A DNA stretch of 64,000 nucleotides from Comamonas_C sp026954015 (GTDB taxonomy: Bacteria > Pseudomonadota > Gammaproteobacteria > Burkholderiales > Burkholderiaceae_C), in assembly GCA_035063785.1 (NCBI GenBank), contig JAPSFS010000002.1:186001-250000 (forward strand), written 5' to 3'. Position numbers and translations under genes: made by a program. Within the stretch, counting starts at the first letter, position 1. Every line of letters starts with the position of its first letter. The notes under the pieces were generated by a model, which saw only the letters and a program-made list of their open reading frames with translations, had not been told where the DNA came from and searched no databases. Of this stretch, positions 1 to 8,322 are shown in pieces.

Positions 1-354
1 GGGCAGGTGAGCAAGGAAGAGCAGCCGGTCTACGGCCGCATGTGGCAGACGCCGTTCGCGGACCGCGTGCGCCAGGAGGCGGGTATCGCGACGATCGCAG
101 TCGGTGCGATCACCGAGGCCGACCACGTCAACAGCATCATCGCCGCGGGTCGTGCGGACCTGTGCGCCGTGGCGCGCCCGCACCTGGCCAATCCGGCGTG
201 GACGCTCACCGAAGCGGCCAAGATCGGCTACACCGCCATCGCCTGGCCCAAGCAGTACTACCAGGGCAAGCGCCAGATGGAGGCCCTGTTCGAGCGCGAG
301 AAGGCGCAGATCGCCGCGCAGATCGCGCAGGCCGCCATCCACGTGGCGCTGTGA
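1..354 (+). CDS. Bifunctional anthraniloyl-CoA (2-aminobenzoyl-CoA) monooxygenase/reductase, C-terminal end (partial)
   Basis: The open frame runs in from the left edge with no true start, so only about the last 117 residues are seen. They look like the end of an old-yellow-enzyme-type TIM barrel: a strand with AVGAIT, then residues GRADLCAVARPHL that bind the FMN phosphate in this fold, then a helical tail. In the bifunctional 2-aminobenzoyl-CoA monooxygenase/reductases (and the related salicylyl-CoA 5-hydroxylases) such a barrel follows an N-terminal FAD monooxygenase half. The neighbours (aryl-CoA ligase, RidA, beta-oxidation enzymes, MarR) favour anthraniloyl-CoA over salicylyl-CoA as substrate; that choice is inference. 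The SDR gene starts 5 bp after the stop, so the genes are probably cotranscribed. Confidence 0.75.
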   Translation, partial: GQVSKEEQPVYGRMWQTPFADRVRQEAGIATIAVGAITEADHVNSIIAAGRADLCAVARPHLANPAWTLTEAAKIGYTAIAWPKQYYQGKRQMEALFEREKAQIAAQIAQAAIHVAL

Positions 355-359
355 GCGCC

Positions 360-1151
360 ATGGCCACGCCTTCGCTCTGGAACGCCCGTCACTGTCTTGT
401 GACGGGCGGCGCGCGCGGCATCGGCCTGTCGGTGACGCAGGCGCTGCTGGCGGCGGGCGCGCGCGTCACGGTGCTCGGGCGCAGTCTCGTGGACAGCGAC
501 CGGCTGGAGGCGATTGCGGGCGGCGCCGACGCGGCGCAGCGCCTGGCGGCCGTGAGCGCGGACGTGGCCGACGCGACCTCCGTGGCGCAGGCGTTCGAGC
601 ACGCACGCGCGCGTTTCGGCGCCATCGATACGCTCGTGAACAACGCCGGTCAGGCGGTGAGCGCACCGTTCATGAAAACCGACCCGGCGCTGTGGCAACG
701 GATGCTGGCGGTGAATCTCACGGGTACCATGGTCTGCACGCAGGCGGCGCTGCCGGACATGCTGGCACAGGGCTGGGGGCGTGTCGTCAACGTCGCGAGC
801 ACGGCGGCGCAGCGCGGTTACGCTTATGTCAGCGCCTATTGCGCCGCCAAGCACGGCGTGCTGGGCCTGACCCGGTCGCTCGCGCTGGAGCTGGCGACCA
901 AGGGCGTGACGGTCAATGCCGTCTGCCCCGGATACACGGAAACCGACTTGCTCAAGGACAGCATCGCCAACATCGTCGCCAAGACGGGGCGCAGCGAGCA
1001 GGAGGCGCGCGCGCAGCTCGCGGCGGGCAACCCGCAAAAGCGCCTGGTGCAGCCGCACGAGGTGGCGAGCGCGGTGCTCTGGCTGTGCCAGGGCGAGGCG
1101 GCCTCGGTCACCGGACAGGCGATTTCCGTCAGTGGCGGGGAGGTGATGTAG
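360..1151 (+). CDS. SDR family 3-hydroxyacyl-CoA-type dehydrogenase
   Basis: A 263-residue classical short-chain dehydrogenase/reductase. Seen: TGGARGIG dinucleotide motif at residues 15-22, NNAG at 94-97, catalytic Ser147, and Tyr160-x3-Lys164. The ATG at 360 lies 6 bases after the previous stop and gives the normal SDR N terminus; the open frame continues upstream but without family similarity. SDRs oxidise or reduce hydroxyl/keto groups with NAD(P). Between an aryl-CoA oxygenase and an enoyl-CoA hydratase, the likely role is oxidation of a hydroxyacyl-CoA produced after hydration of the dearomatised ring. The exact substrate cannot be read from sequence. Confidence 0.85.
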   Translation: MATPSLWNARHCLVTGGARGIGLSVTQALLAAGARVTVLGRSLVDSDRLEAIAGGADAAQRLAAVSADVADATSVAQAFEHARARFGAIDTLVNNAGQAVSAPFMKTDPALWQRMLAVNLTGTMVCTQAALPDMLAQGWGRVVNVASTAAQRGYAYVSAYCAAKHGVLGLTRSLALELATKGVTVNAVCPGYTETDLLKDSIANIVAKTGRSEQEARAQLAAGNPQKRLVQPHEVASAVLWLCQGEAASVTGQAISVSGGEVM

Positions 1152-1153
1152 CC

Positions 1154-1627
1154 ATGGCACCGATCGATCTGGAGGCGCGCGCGCACGCCGAGCACCCCGA
1201 GCAGCTCAGGCTGTGGCTGCGCATGCTGGCCTGCACGCAGACGATAGAGCGCGACCTGCGCTCGCGTCTGCGCGAGCAGTTCGAAACCACGCTGCCGCGC
1301 TTTGACCTGATGGCGCAGCTCGAACGCGTGCCCGAGGGCCTGCGCATGAGCGAGCTGTCCAAACGCATGATGGTCACGGGCGGCAACGTCACCGGCATCA
1401 CCGACCAGCTCGAAAGCGAAGGCCTGGTCGAGCGCGTGAACGTAGAGGGCGACCGGCGCGCCTATCTGGTGCGGCTCACGTCCAAGGGCCGCAGGGAATT
1501 CCGCGGCATGGCGCAGGCGCACGAGGGCTGGATCGTGGAGGCGCTCGGCGGCCTCACGTCGAACGAGATCCAGGCGCTGCACCAGTTGCTCGGCAAGGTC
1601 AAACGTCACTATCTGGAGATCGCATGA
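1154..1627 (+). CDS. MarR family transcriptional regulator
   Basis: A 157-residue protein with a MarR winged helix: helices around LSKRMMVTGGNVTGITDQL and a wing containing DRRAYLVRL with the usual D-x-R. MarR proteins are dimeric repressors, often released by a phenolic or aryl-CoA ligand; repressors of benzoate-, hydroxycinnamate- and anthranilate-CoA clusters commonly bind the CoA thioester. The ATG at 1154 comes 2 bases after the SDR stop and the gene overlaps the hydratase start by 4 bases (ATGA), so the regulator is made with the catabolic enzymes, which would allow autoregulation. The operator would lie upstream of the window. Confidence 0.85.
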   Translation: MAPIDLEARAHAEHPEQLRLWLRMLACTQTIERDLRSRLREQFETTLPRFDLMAQLERVPEGLRMSELSKRMMVTGGNVTGITDQLESEGLVERVNVEGDRRAYLVRLTSKGRREFRGMAQAHEGWIVEALGGLTSNEIQALHQLLGKVKRHYLEIA

Positions 1628-2481
1628 AACACTACGTCCCCGAGTCCAACCCGATGCGCCCGCAGTACGCGGCGCGCGCGCGCTACCAGGCGCGACACTT
1701 CGCCTGGGAGTGCGGCGAAGACGGTGTGGCCACCGTCATGCTCAACCGCCCCGAGCGCAAGAACCCGCTCACCTTCGACAGCTACGGCGAACTGCGCGAC
1801 CTGTTCAACGGCCTGCGTTACGCCACCGACGTCAAGGTCGTGGTGGTGACAGGCGAGGGCGGCAACTTCTGCTCGGGCGGCGACGTGCACGACATCATCG
1901 GCCCGCTCACGAAGATGAGCATGCCCGAGCTGCTGGAGTTCACGCGCATGACAGGCGACCTCGTCAAGTCCATGCGCGGCTGCCCGCAGCCCATCGTCGG
2001 CGCGATCGACGGCGTGTGCGCCGGGGCGGGCGCGATGATGGCGCTCGCGTGCGACCTGCGCTACGGCACCGAGCTGACCAAGACCGCGTTTCTCTTCACC
2101 CGCGTGGGGCTGGCCGGTGCCGACATGGGCGCCTGCGCGCTGCTGCCGCGCGTGATCGGCCAGGGCCGAGCGAGCGAGTTGCTCTTCACCGGCCGCGCGA
2201 TGAGCGCGCACGAGGGTCTGGCGTGGGGCTTCTTCAACGGGCTGCACGAAAGTAGCGAGCTGCTCGGCAAGGCGCAGGCGCTGGCGCGCCAGCTCGCCGC
2301 AGGGCCGATGTTCGGCCACGCGATGACCAAGAACATGCTGAACCAGGAATGGGCGATGACGATCGACCAGGCGATCGAGGCCGAGGCGCAGGCACAGGCG
2401 ATCTGCATGCAGACGCAGGACTTCCGCCGTGCCTACGAAGCGTTCGTGGCCAAGCAGAAACCCGTGTTCGGAGGCGACTGA
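1624..2481 (+). CDS. Enoyl-CoA hydratase/isomerase family protein
   Basis: A 285-residue crotonase-fold protein. The oxyanion-hole segments are visible: NFCSGGDVHD near 81-90 and GAIDGVCAGAG near 126-136. It should hydrate or otherwise transform a cyclic or linear enoyl-CoA in the pathway encoded here. It overlaps the MarR gene and the following dehydrogenase gene by single ATGA junctions, giving a translationally coupled set. The N terminus has about 20 residues more than a minimal crotonase, as is common in the aromatic-CoA clusters. Product assignment is at family level only. Confidence 0.85.
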   Translation: MKHYVPESNPMRPQYAARARYQARHFAWECGEDGVATVMLNRPERKNPLTFDSYGELRDLFNGLRYATDVKVVVVTGEGGNFCSGGDVHDIIGPLTKMSMPELLEFTRMTGDLVKSMRGCPQPIVGAIDGVCAGAGAMMALACDLRYGTELTKTAFLFTRVGLAGADMGACALLPRVIGQGRASELLFTGRAMSAHEGLAWGFFNGLHESSELLGKAQALARQLAAGPMFGHAMTKNMLNQEWAMTIDQAIEAEAQAQAICMQTQDFRRAYEAFVAKQKPVFGGD

Positions 2482-3710
2482 TGAGTGCCGGTGTCATGCA
2501 GGCCACGTCGCTGCGCCCCTCCACGGCGCATCTGGCGCTGCCGTTCTTTGACGAGGCGCACCGGCGTATCGCCGCCGAGCTGCCTGACTGGGTGAACGCG
2601 CAGCGCGTGGACGAGACCGACGACCGCGCGGCGTGCCGCGACTGGGTGCGCCGCATGGGCGCCGACGGCTGGCTGCGCTACTGCGTGCCGGGCGCGTTCG
2701 GCGGCGCGCTGCCCGAGCTCGACTCGCGCGCGCTCGTGCTGCTGCGCGAGACGCTGGCGTTCCATTCGCCGCTGGCGGACTTCGCGTTCGCGATGCAGGG
2801 CCTGGGCAGCGGCGCGATCTCGCTGGGCGGCAGCACCGCCACGAAGCAAGATTACCTGCCGCACGTGGCCAGCGGCGCGAAGATCGCGGCCTTCGCGCTC
2901 TCCGAGCCCGAGGCGGGGTCGGACGTTGCCGCCATGAAATTGCTAGCTGGCAGCGCGCGCCCGGATTGCGCTGTGCAGGAAAAGGATGGTTCCTATTTTC
3001 TCGACGGCAGCAAGACCTGGATCAGCAACGGCGGCATGGCGGATTTCTACTGCGTGTTCGCCAAGACCGACCCGCACGGCGGCAGCCGCGGCATCAGCGC
3101 CTTCGTCGTCGATCGCGGCACGCCGGGGCTGGACGATTCGGCGCATATTCCCGTGATGGCGCCGCATCCGCTGGCCACGCTCAAGTTCGAGCGTTGCCGT
3201 GTGTCGGGTGACCAGATGCTGGGCGAGTTGAACGCGGGCTTCAAGCTCGCGATGCAGACGCTGGACATCTTCCGCGCGAGCGTGGCCGCTGCCGCCCTGG
3301 GCATGGCGCGGCGCGCGCTTGCCGAGGCGATAGCGCACGCAAGTCACCGCAAGATGTTTGGCCAGACGCTGGCGGATTTCCAGCTCACGCAGGCCAGGCT
3401 CGGCGAGATGGCCGCGCTGATCGACGCCGGCGCGCTGCTGACCTACCGCGCTGCCTGGATGCGCGATACCGGCCAGGGCGACCTGCGCGCGCGCAGCGTG
3501 GCCGCCGCCATGGCCAAGATGACCGCCACCGAGAACGCCCAGCGCGTGATCGACATGGCGCTGCAGATGCATGGCGGCCTGGGCGTCATGGTCGGCAGCA
3601 AGGTTGAATCACTCTACCGCGACATACGCGCGCTGCGCATCTACGAAGGTGCGACCGAGGTGCAGCAGCTCATCATTGGGAAGGCCGCCCTGCAGGAGAC
3701 GAAACAATGA
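2481..3710 (+). CDS. Acyl-CoA dehydrogenase carrying a repeat-derived insertion
   Basis: A 409-residue FAD acyl-CoA dehydrogenase. Seen: FALSEPEAGSDVA in the middle beta domain, DGSKTWISNGG, and the C-terminal RIYEGATEVQQLIIGK with the usual catalytic-base region. It would introduce a double bond in an acyl-CoA intermediate, with electrons going to ETF. ATG 2481 overlaps the hydratase stop. Odd point: residues about 153-170 (MKLLAGSARPDC and following) lie between the conserved SEPEAGSDVA and DGSKTWIS blocks. They are encoded by an AT-richer stretch that matches the dispersed palindromic repeat in reverse orientation. This adds several residues to a loop, and the enzyme still reads through in frame. 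Confidence 0.88.
   Translation: MSAGVMQATSLRPSTAHLALPFFDEAHRRIAAELPDWVNAQRVDETDDRAACRDWVRRMGADGWLRYCVPGAFGGALPELDSRALVLLRETLAFHSPLADFAFAMQGLGSGAISLGGSTATKQDYLPHVASGAKIAAFALSEPEAGSDVAAMKLLAGSARPDCAVQEKDGSYFLDGSKTWISNGGMADFYCVFAKTDPHGGSRGISAFVVDRGTPGLDDSAHIPVMAPHPLATLKFERCRVSGDQMLGELNAGFKLAMQTLDIFRASVAAAALGMARRALAEAIAHASHRKMFGQTLADFQLTQARLGEMAALIDAGALLTYRAAWMRDTGQGDLRARSVAAAMAKMTATENAQRVIDMALQMHGGLGVMVGSKVESLYRDIRALRIYEGATEVQQLIIGKAALQETKQ
2937..2990 (-). repeat. Dispersed palindromic repeat, copy inside acyl-CoA dehydrogenase gene
   Basis: The copy reads AAATTGCTAGCTGGCAGCGC then a spacer with GGATTGCGCT, which is the reverse orientation of the family seen elsewhere (core CCAGCGCTTGTCCA ... 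AAGCGCTGGCAGCTAT). It is the only clear copy in this orientation. It lies in frame in the acyl-CoA dehydrogenase gene and is more A/T-rich than the codons around it. Confidence 0.55.
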
Positions 3711-5329
3711 CCATCGCATCGGCACAGAAAGACTCTTACGTACGCGACCGGCTGCCCCCGCGCGAGCAGTGGCCGCAGTTCCGCTACGACCTGCCCGAAC
3801 AGCAGATTCCCGACCAGGCCAACGTGGTGAGCACGCTCTTTGGCGACGTGCTCGCCAAGGGCTGGGGCGACCGGCCCATGCTGCGCTCGCCGAGCCAGAC
3901 CTTGAGCTACCGCGACGGCGAAGCCGAGGTAAACCGCATCTGCGGCGTACTGCTCAATGAGCTCAAGCTCGTGCCTGGCAACCGCGTGCTGCTGCGTGGC
4001 GGCAACTCGATCGAGATGGCGCTTGCGTGGCTGGCCGTCGTCAAGGCCGGCCTGATCGCGGTGGCGACGATGCCGTTGTTGCGCGCCAAGGAGCTTGACC
4101 AGGTGGCCGACAAGGCCGAGCCCGCGCTCGCGTTGTGTGAGGCGCACCTGCTCGAAGAGATGCAACTGGTGGCCCAGGTGAAATCGGGCAAGTTGCCGGT
4201 GGTGGTGTTTGGCGACCGCGCCCGCGCCGACGGCCTCGAGGCACGCTCGGCCAAGCAGCCCGCTGCGTACGCAGGCTGCCCGACGGCGGCGGACGACGTC
4301 GCGCTGCTCGCGTTCACCAGCGGCACGACCGGCGTGCCCAAGGCCTGCGTCACCACGCACCGCGAGGTGCTCGCGGCCTGCAACGCGTGGCCGCGCCATG
4401 TGCTCAAGGCCAACGAGAACGATGTGGTCACCGGCTCGCCGCCCCTGGCGTTCACCTTCGGCCTCGGCGGGCTGCTGGTGTTCCCGATGTGGGCGGGTGC
4501 CAGCGTGTACTTCCCCGACGGGCGCTACAGCCCCGAAACCATGGTGCGCCAGATGCGCGAGTACGGCGTCACCATCTGCTACACCGCGCCGACGTTCTAC
4601 CGCCAGATGGCGCCGTTCATGCAGTCGATCGGCGTGCCCACGTTGCGCATTTCCGTGAGCGCTGGCGAGGCGTTGCCCGACGCCACGCGCCAGCTCTGGA
4701 AGCAGGCGACCGGCATCGAGATGCTCGACGGCATCGGTGGCACCGAGGTGTTCCACATCTACATCTCGTCGGCCGGCAGCGAGGTGCGCCCGGGCGCGAT
4801 CGGCAAGGTGGTGCCGGGCTACACCGCCAAGGTGGTGGACGACGACGACAACGAGGTGCCGCGCGGCACCGTGGGGCGCCTGGCGATGATCGGCCCGACC
4901 GGCTGCCGCTACATGCAGGACGAGCGCCAGAAGAAATACGTGACCAACGGCTGGAACCACCCCGGCGACTCGTTCGTCCAGGACGAGGACGGCTATTTCT
5001 TCTACCAGGCGCGCAACGACGACATGATCGTCACCGCCGGCTACAACGTCGGTGGCCCCGAAGTCGAAGGCTGTTTGCTCACGCACCCGGCGGTGGCCGA
5101 ATGTGGCGTGGTCGGCAAACCCGACGAGGCGCGCGGCATGATCATCAAGGCCTTCATCGTGCTCAAGCCTGGCTACAAGGGTGACGCGGCGCTGACCAAG
5201 ACGCTGCAGGACTACGTGAAGAGCCGCATCGCGCCCTACAAGTACCCGCGCGAGATCGAATTCATCGGCGCGCTGCCGCGCACGGAAACAGGTAAGGTAC
5301 AGCGTTTCAAACTGAGGCAGACGGCATGA
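3707..5329 (+). CDS. Benzoate-CoA ligase family protein, probable 2-aminobenzoate-CoA ligase
   Basis: A 540-residue adenylate-forming enzyme. Seen: P-loop TSGTTGVPK at 204-212, a downstream GGTEVFHIY acid-binding/A5 region, NDDMIVTAGYNVGGPEVE hinge, and the C-terminal lysine in PRTETGKVQR. Length and order match the benzoate/2-aminobenzoate-CoA ligase branch. It would activate an aromatic acid with ATP and CoA. With the oxygenase end at 1-354 and RidA next door, anthranilate is the best guess; benzoate or another aryl acid cannot be excluded. It overlaps both neighbours by 4 bases. Confidence 0.85.
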   Translation: MTIASAQKDSYVRDRLPPREQWPQFRYDLPEQQIPDQANVVSTLFGDVLAKGWGDRPMLRSPSQTLSYRDGEAEVNRICGVLLNELKLVPGNRVLLRGGNSIEMALAWLAVVKAGLIAVATMPLLRAKELDQVADKAEPALALCEAHLLEEMQLVAQVKSGKLPVVVFGDRARADGLEARSAKQPAAYAGCPTAADDVALLAFTSGTTGVPKACVTTHREVLAACNAWPRHVLKANENDVVTGSPPLAFTFGLGGLLVFPMWAGASVYFPDGRYSPETMVRQMREYGVTICYTAPTFYRQMAPFMQSIGVPTLRISVSAGEALPDATRQLWKQATGIEMLDGIGGTEVFHIYISSAGSEVRPGAIGKVVPGYTAKVVDDDDNEVPRGTVGRLAMIGPTGCRYMQDERQKKYVTNGWNHPGDSFVQDEDGYFFYQARNDDMIVTAGYNVGGPEVEGCLLTHPAVAECGVVGKPDEARGMIIKAFIVLKPGYKGDAALTKTLQDYVKSRIAPYKYPREIEFIGALPRTETGKVQRFKLRQTA

Positions 5330-5724
5330 CGTTCAAGCAGATTCAACCCCCGGGCTGGGCGCCCGCGCGCGGATACGCCAACGGCATCGCGGCGCGTGGC
5401 ACGCAGATCTTCGTCGGCGGCCAGATCGGCTGGAACGCCCAGCAGCAGTTCGAGACCGACGACTTCATCGAGCAGGTGCACCAGGCGCTCGCCAACGTCG
5501 CCGCCGTGCTCAAGGAGGCGGGCGCAGGCCCCGAGCACATGGTGCGCATGACCTGGTACGTGCTCGACCGCGTCGAGTACAACAGCCGCCTGAAGGAGCT
5601 GGGCGTGGCCTACCGCGACGTGATGGGCAAGAACTTCCCGGCGATGACCTGCGTGCAGGTGGCGGCGCTGATGGAGGCGCGTGCCAAGGTCGAGATCGAG
5701 GTCACGGCCGTGGTGCCGGACTGA
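5326..5724 (+). CDS. RidA/YjgF family enamine/imine deaminase
   Basis: A 132-residue RidA-superfamily protein, with the N-terminal PARGYANGI, FVGGQIGWN and MVRMTWYV segments typical of the trimer-forming fold. Family members hydrolyse reactive enamines/imines to ketones and ammonia. The gene is the last of the overlapping run from the SDR gene. The 2-amino-5-oxo-cyclohexenyl-CoA product known for the anthraniloyl-CoA monooxygenase/reductase is an enamine, so this protein could remove the amino group; that is inference from context. It ends 15 bases from a convergent hydrolase gene. Confidence 0.85.
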   Translation: MTFKQIQPPGWAPARGYANGIAARGTQIFVGGQIGWNAQQQFETDDFIEQVHQALANVAAVLKEAGAGPEHMVRMTWYVLDRVEYNSRLKELGVAYRDVMGKNFPAMTCVQVAALMEARAKVEIEVTAVVPD

Positions 5725-5739
5725 TCCCGCGCGCGTCGT

Positions 5740-6570
5740 TCAGGTATGACCGCCATCCCGCCTGGCATCCATCGCAGCGCGCACGACCGGCCATGCGTGC
5801 AGCAGCGGGTCGATGAGCGCGAAGTGCTCCGTGCCCTGCAGTTCGTGCAGGGTGATCCACGGATGGCGCACAAGCAGACCGCGCACGTTCGAGATCGGCA
5901 CCCGGTCGTCCTCGCTGCCATGAAGCACCACGATCTCGCCAGGCGGGCGCTGCGCGAGCCGGGCCGCCACGTCGGTGGCCGCGTAGCGTTGCGCGGCCGA
6001 CTCTGGCGATCCGCCGAGCAGGCCGCGCACCGCGTCGTCTCCCAGATGGTCGGCATACGCGGCGTAGAGGTCCGCCACCGGTGCCAGCGCGACGACACGG
6101 TCGATGCCGATCGAGGGTATGCCGGCAAGCCAGAGCACAAGGTGGCCGCCAGCCGAATGGCCTGCCAGCGTCGTGTGCGAGGCGGTCATGCCGTGTTCGG
6201 CCAGCAAGGTCGGGACGGCGTGCAGTGCCTGAGTCGCATCGTCGAAGGTGGCCGGGTAGCCGCCTTCCAGCCCTGGCGCACCGCCGATGCGCCGATATTC
6301 CGGCAGCGCCACGGCAAAGCCGCATTCGCGCAGCGCGACGGCCAGCGGTCGCAGGTGGACGCGGTCGTACTGCGCGCGCCAGAAGCCGCCGTGAAACAGC
6401 ACCACCAGCGGCGCGCGGCGAACCTGGCCCGGCGGCAGGTAGAGGTCGATCAAGGCGTCGGCATGCGTGCCGTAACGTCCGGTGACGTCTGGCCCGGCAG
6501 CGGCGCGCGTGAGTACGTCGCGCGGGTTGGCCGGTCGCTGTGCAGGTGGCGCGTGCGTGATGGTGGTCAT
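5740..6570 (-). CDS. Alpha/beta hydrolase, kynurenine-formamidase-like
   Basis: A 276-residue alpha/beta hydrolase from ATG 6570. Seen: oxyanion motif HGGFW at 60-64, nucleophile elbow GHSAGG with Ser139, acid Asp221 or Asp222 (EDDRVP) and His249 (TEHFAL). HGGFW/HGGYW is typical of AFMID-type arylformamidases, which cleave N-formylkynurenine on the route from tryptophan to kynurenine and anthranilate. The family also has esterases, so the substrate is uncertain. It lies opposite the catabolic operon and diverges from gcdH, sharing the 6571-6691 gap. If it is an arylformamidase, it would feed the anthranilate pathway beside it. Confidence 0.75.
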   Translation of the reverse strand: MTTITHAPPAQRPANPRDVLTRAAAGPDVTGRYGTHADALIDLYLPPGQVRRAPLVVLFHGGFWRAQYDRVHLRPLAVALRECGFAVALPEYRRIGGAPGLEGGYPATFDDATQALHAVPTLLAEHGMTASHTTLAGHSAGGHLVLWLAGIPSIGIDRVVALAPVADLYAAYADHLGDDAVRGLLGGSPESAAQRYAATDVAARLAQRPPGEIVVLHGSEDDRVPISNVRGLLVRHPWITLHELQGTEHFALIDPLLHAWPVVRAAMDARRDGGHT

Positions 6571-6691
6571 GTTGCCTGCCTTCGTGGGGGTACGCCGCAA
6601 TATAGCGCCTGCCCGCGCGAGGTTCATGTCTTCTTGCGGCCACCGCAAGGGGGTTCTTTTTCCATTTTCCGTTTCTGATTGGAGAGTTTCC

Positions 6692-7876
6692 ATGGTTAGC
6701 TCTACGAAAGCCCGCTTCCAGTGGGACGACCCCTTCGCCCTGCACGACCAACTCACCGACGATGAACGTGCGGTGCAGCAGGCCGCGCACGCCTACTGCC
6801 AGGACAAGCTGCTGCCGCGCGTGCAGGAGGCGTTCCGCAAGGAGCAGACCGACACCGCCATCTTCCGCGAAATGGGCGAGCTGGGGCTGCTCGGCCCCAC
6901 CATTCCCGAGCAGTACGGCGGTGCCGGCCTGGGCTACGTCAGCTACGGCCTGATCGCGCGCGAGGTCGAGCGCGTCGATTCGGGCTATCGCTCGATGATG
7001 AGCGTGCAGTCTTCGCTGGTCATGGTGCCGATCAACGCCTTCGGCAACGAGGCCACCAAACAGAAGTACCTGCCCAAACTGGCCACTGGCGAGTGGATTG
7101 GCTGCTTCGGCCTGACCGAGCCCAACCACGGCTCCGATCCCGGCAGCATGATCACGCGCGCCAAGAAGGTGCCCGGCGGCTACTCGCTGTCGGGCAGCAA
7201 GATGTGGATCTCCAACAGCCCGATCGCCGACGTGTTCGTGGTCTGGGCCAAGGACGACGAGGGCGCGATCCGCGGCTTCGTGCTCGAAAAGGGCTTCAAG
7301 GGTCTCAGTGCCCCCGCCATCCACGGCAAGGTCGGCCTGCGCGCCAGCATCACCGGCGAGGTGGTGATGGATGGAGTCTTCTGCCCCGAGGAAAACGCCT
7401 TCCCCGAGGTGCGGGGCTTGAAGGGCCCCTTCACGTGCCTCAACAGCGCGCGCTTCGGCATCGCCTGGGGCGCGCTGGGCGCGGCCGAGGACTGCTACGC
7501 CCGCGCGCGCCAGTACGTGATCGACCGCAAGCAGTTCGGCAAGCCGCTGGCGGCCAACCAGCTCATCCAGAAGAAGCTGGCCGACATGCTGACCGAGATC
7601 AGCCTGGGTCTGCAGGCCTGCCTGCGCCTGGGACGCATGAAGGACGAGGGCAACCCCGCCGTGGAGGTCACCTCCATCATCAAGCGCAACTCGTGCGGCA
7701 AGGCGCTGGACATCGCCCGCCTGGCACGCGACATGATGGGCGGCAACGGCATCAGCGACGAATTCGGCGTGGCGCGCCACCTGGTGAATCTGGAGGTGGT
7801 CAACACGTATGAGGGCACGCATGACATCCATGCGCTCATCCTGGGGCGCGCGATCACCGGCATCGCGGCGTTCTGA
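6692..7876 (+). CDS. gcdH: Glutaryl-CoA dehydrogenase
   Basis: A 394-residue acyl-CoA dehydrogenase of the glutaryl-CoA type: FGLTEPNHGSDP, SGSKMWISNSPIAD, FVLEKGFKGLSAP, and the C-terminal NTYEGTHDIHALILGRAITG carrying the catalytic glutamate. It oxidises and decarboxylates glutaryl-CoA to crotonyl-CoA, using ETF. ATG 6692 has GGAGAG 5-10 bases upstream; the open frame extends further upstream without similarity. Glutaryl-CoA arises from lysine, tryptophan and aromatic-CoA degradation, so the gene fits as a lower step of this cluster. The thioesterase gene starts 2 bases after its stop. Confidence 0.92.
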   Translation: MVSSTKARFQWDDPFALHDQLTDDERAVQQAAHAYCQDKLLPRVQEAFRKEQTDTAIFREMGELGLLGPTIPEQYGGAGLGYVSYGLIAREVERVDSGYRSMMSVQSSLVMVPINAFGNEATKQKYLPKLATGEWIGCFGLTEPNHGSDPGSMITRAKKVPGGYSLSGSKMWISNSPIADVFVVWAKDDEGAIRGFVLEKGFKGLSAPAIHGKVGLRASITGEVVMDGVFCPEENAFPEVRGLKGPFTCLNSARFGIAWGALGAAEDCYARARQYVIDRKQFGKPLAANQLIQKKLADMLTEISLGLQACLRLGRMKDEGNPAVEVTSIIKRNSCGKALDIARLARDMMGGNGISDEFGVARHLVNLEVVNTYEGTHDIHALILGRAITGIAAF

Positions 7877-7878
7877 AC

Positions 7879-8310
7879 ATGCCGGACAACGCGGCCGTCG
7901 CGGGCCGGTTCGAGCGGATTTACTCAATCCGCTTTTCTCACTGCGATCCGGCAGGCATCGTGTTCTTCCCGCAGTACCTGGTGCTGTTCAACCACCTGCT
8001 GGAAGACTGGTTCACGCTCGGGCTGGGCATCGATTACGCCGGGTTCATCGGTGAACGGCGCATCGGCACGCCGACGGTGCGGCTCGAATGCGACTTTCGA
8101 GCGATCAGCCGCATGGGTGAGGACGTGCTGTTTGCATTGTGGCCCGAGCAGGTGGGACACCGTTCACTCACGCTCGGGCTTGAAGTGCGCCAGGGCGACG
8201 AGTTGCGCGTGGGGGGCCGCCAGGTGCTGGTGTTCACGAGCCTGCAGACGCACAAGGCGGTGCCGATACCGGACGACGTGCGCGCGGCGATCGATGACAC
8301 CCTGGCGTGA
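7879..8310 (+). CDS. 4-hydroxybenzoyl-CoA thioesterase-type hotdog protein
   Basis: A 143-residue hotdog-fold acyl-CoA thioesterase. The N-terminal RFSHCDPAGIVFFPQY contains the Asp (residue 23) used by the 4-hydroxybenzoyl-CoA thioesterase/YbgC group, and FNHLLEDWF forms the central helix. It hydrolyses an aryl- or acyl-CoA. In a CoA-dependent aromatic cluster it may release trapped intermediates and recover CoA. It is probably cotranscribed with gcdH (2-base gap) and with the transporter gene 12 bases downstream. Confidence 0.85.
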   Translation: MPDNAAVAGRFERIYSIRFSHCDPAGIVFFPQYLVLFNHLLEDWFTLGLGIDYAGFIGERRIGTPTVRLECDFRAISRMGEDVLFALWPEQVGHRSLTLGLEVRQGDELRVGGRQVLVFTSLQTHKAVPIPDDVRAAIDDTLA

Positions 8311-8322
8311 ACGCTGCCCTGT

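Noticed and set aside
1..354. Salicylyl-CoA 5-hydroxylase, linked to the gentisate cluster at 57-59 kb
   Set aside because: The C-terminal part would fit both enzyme types, but the adjacent ligase, RidA and beta-oxidation genes fit anthranilate better, and the gentisate genes are far away with their own regulator.
6595..6625. A further copy of the dispersed repeat (ATATAGCGCCTGCCCGCGCG)
   Set aside because: Only the ATAGC part agrees; core spacing and flanks do not.
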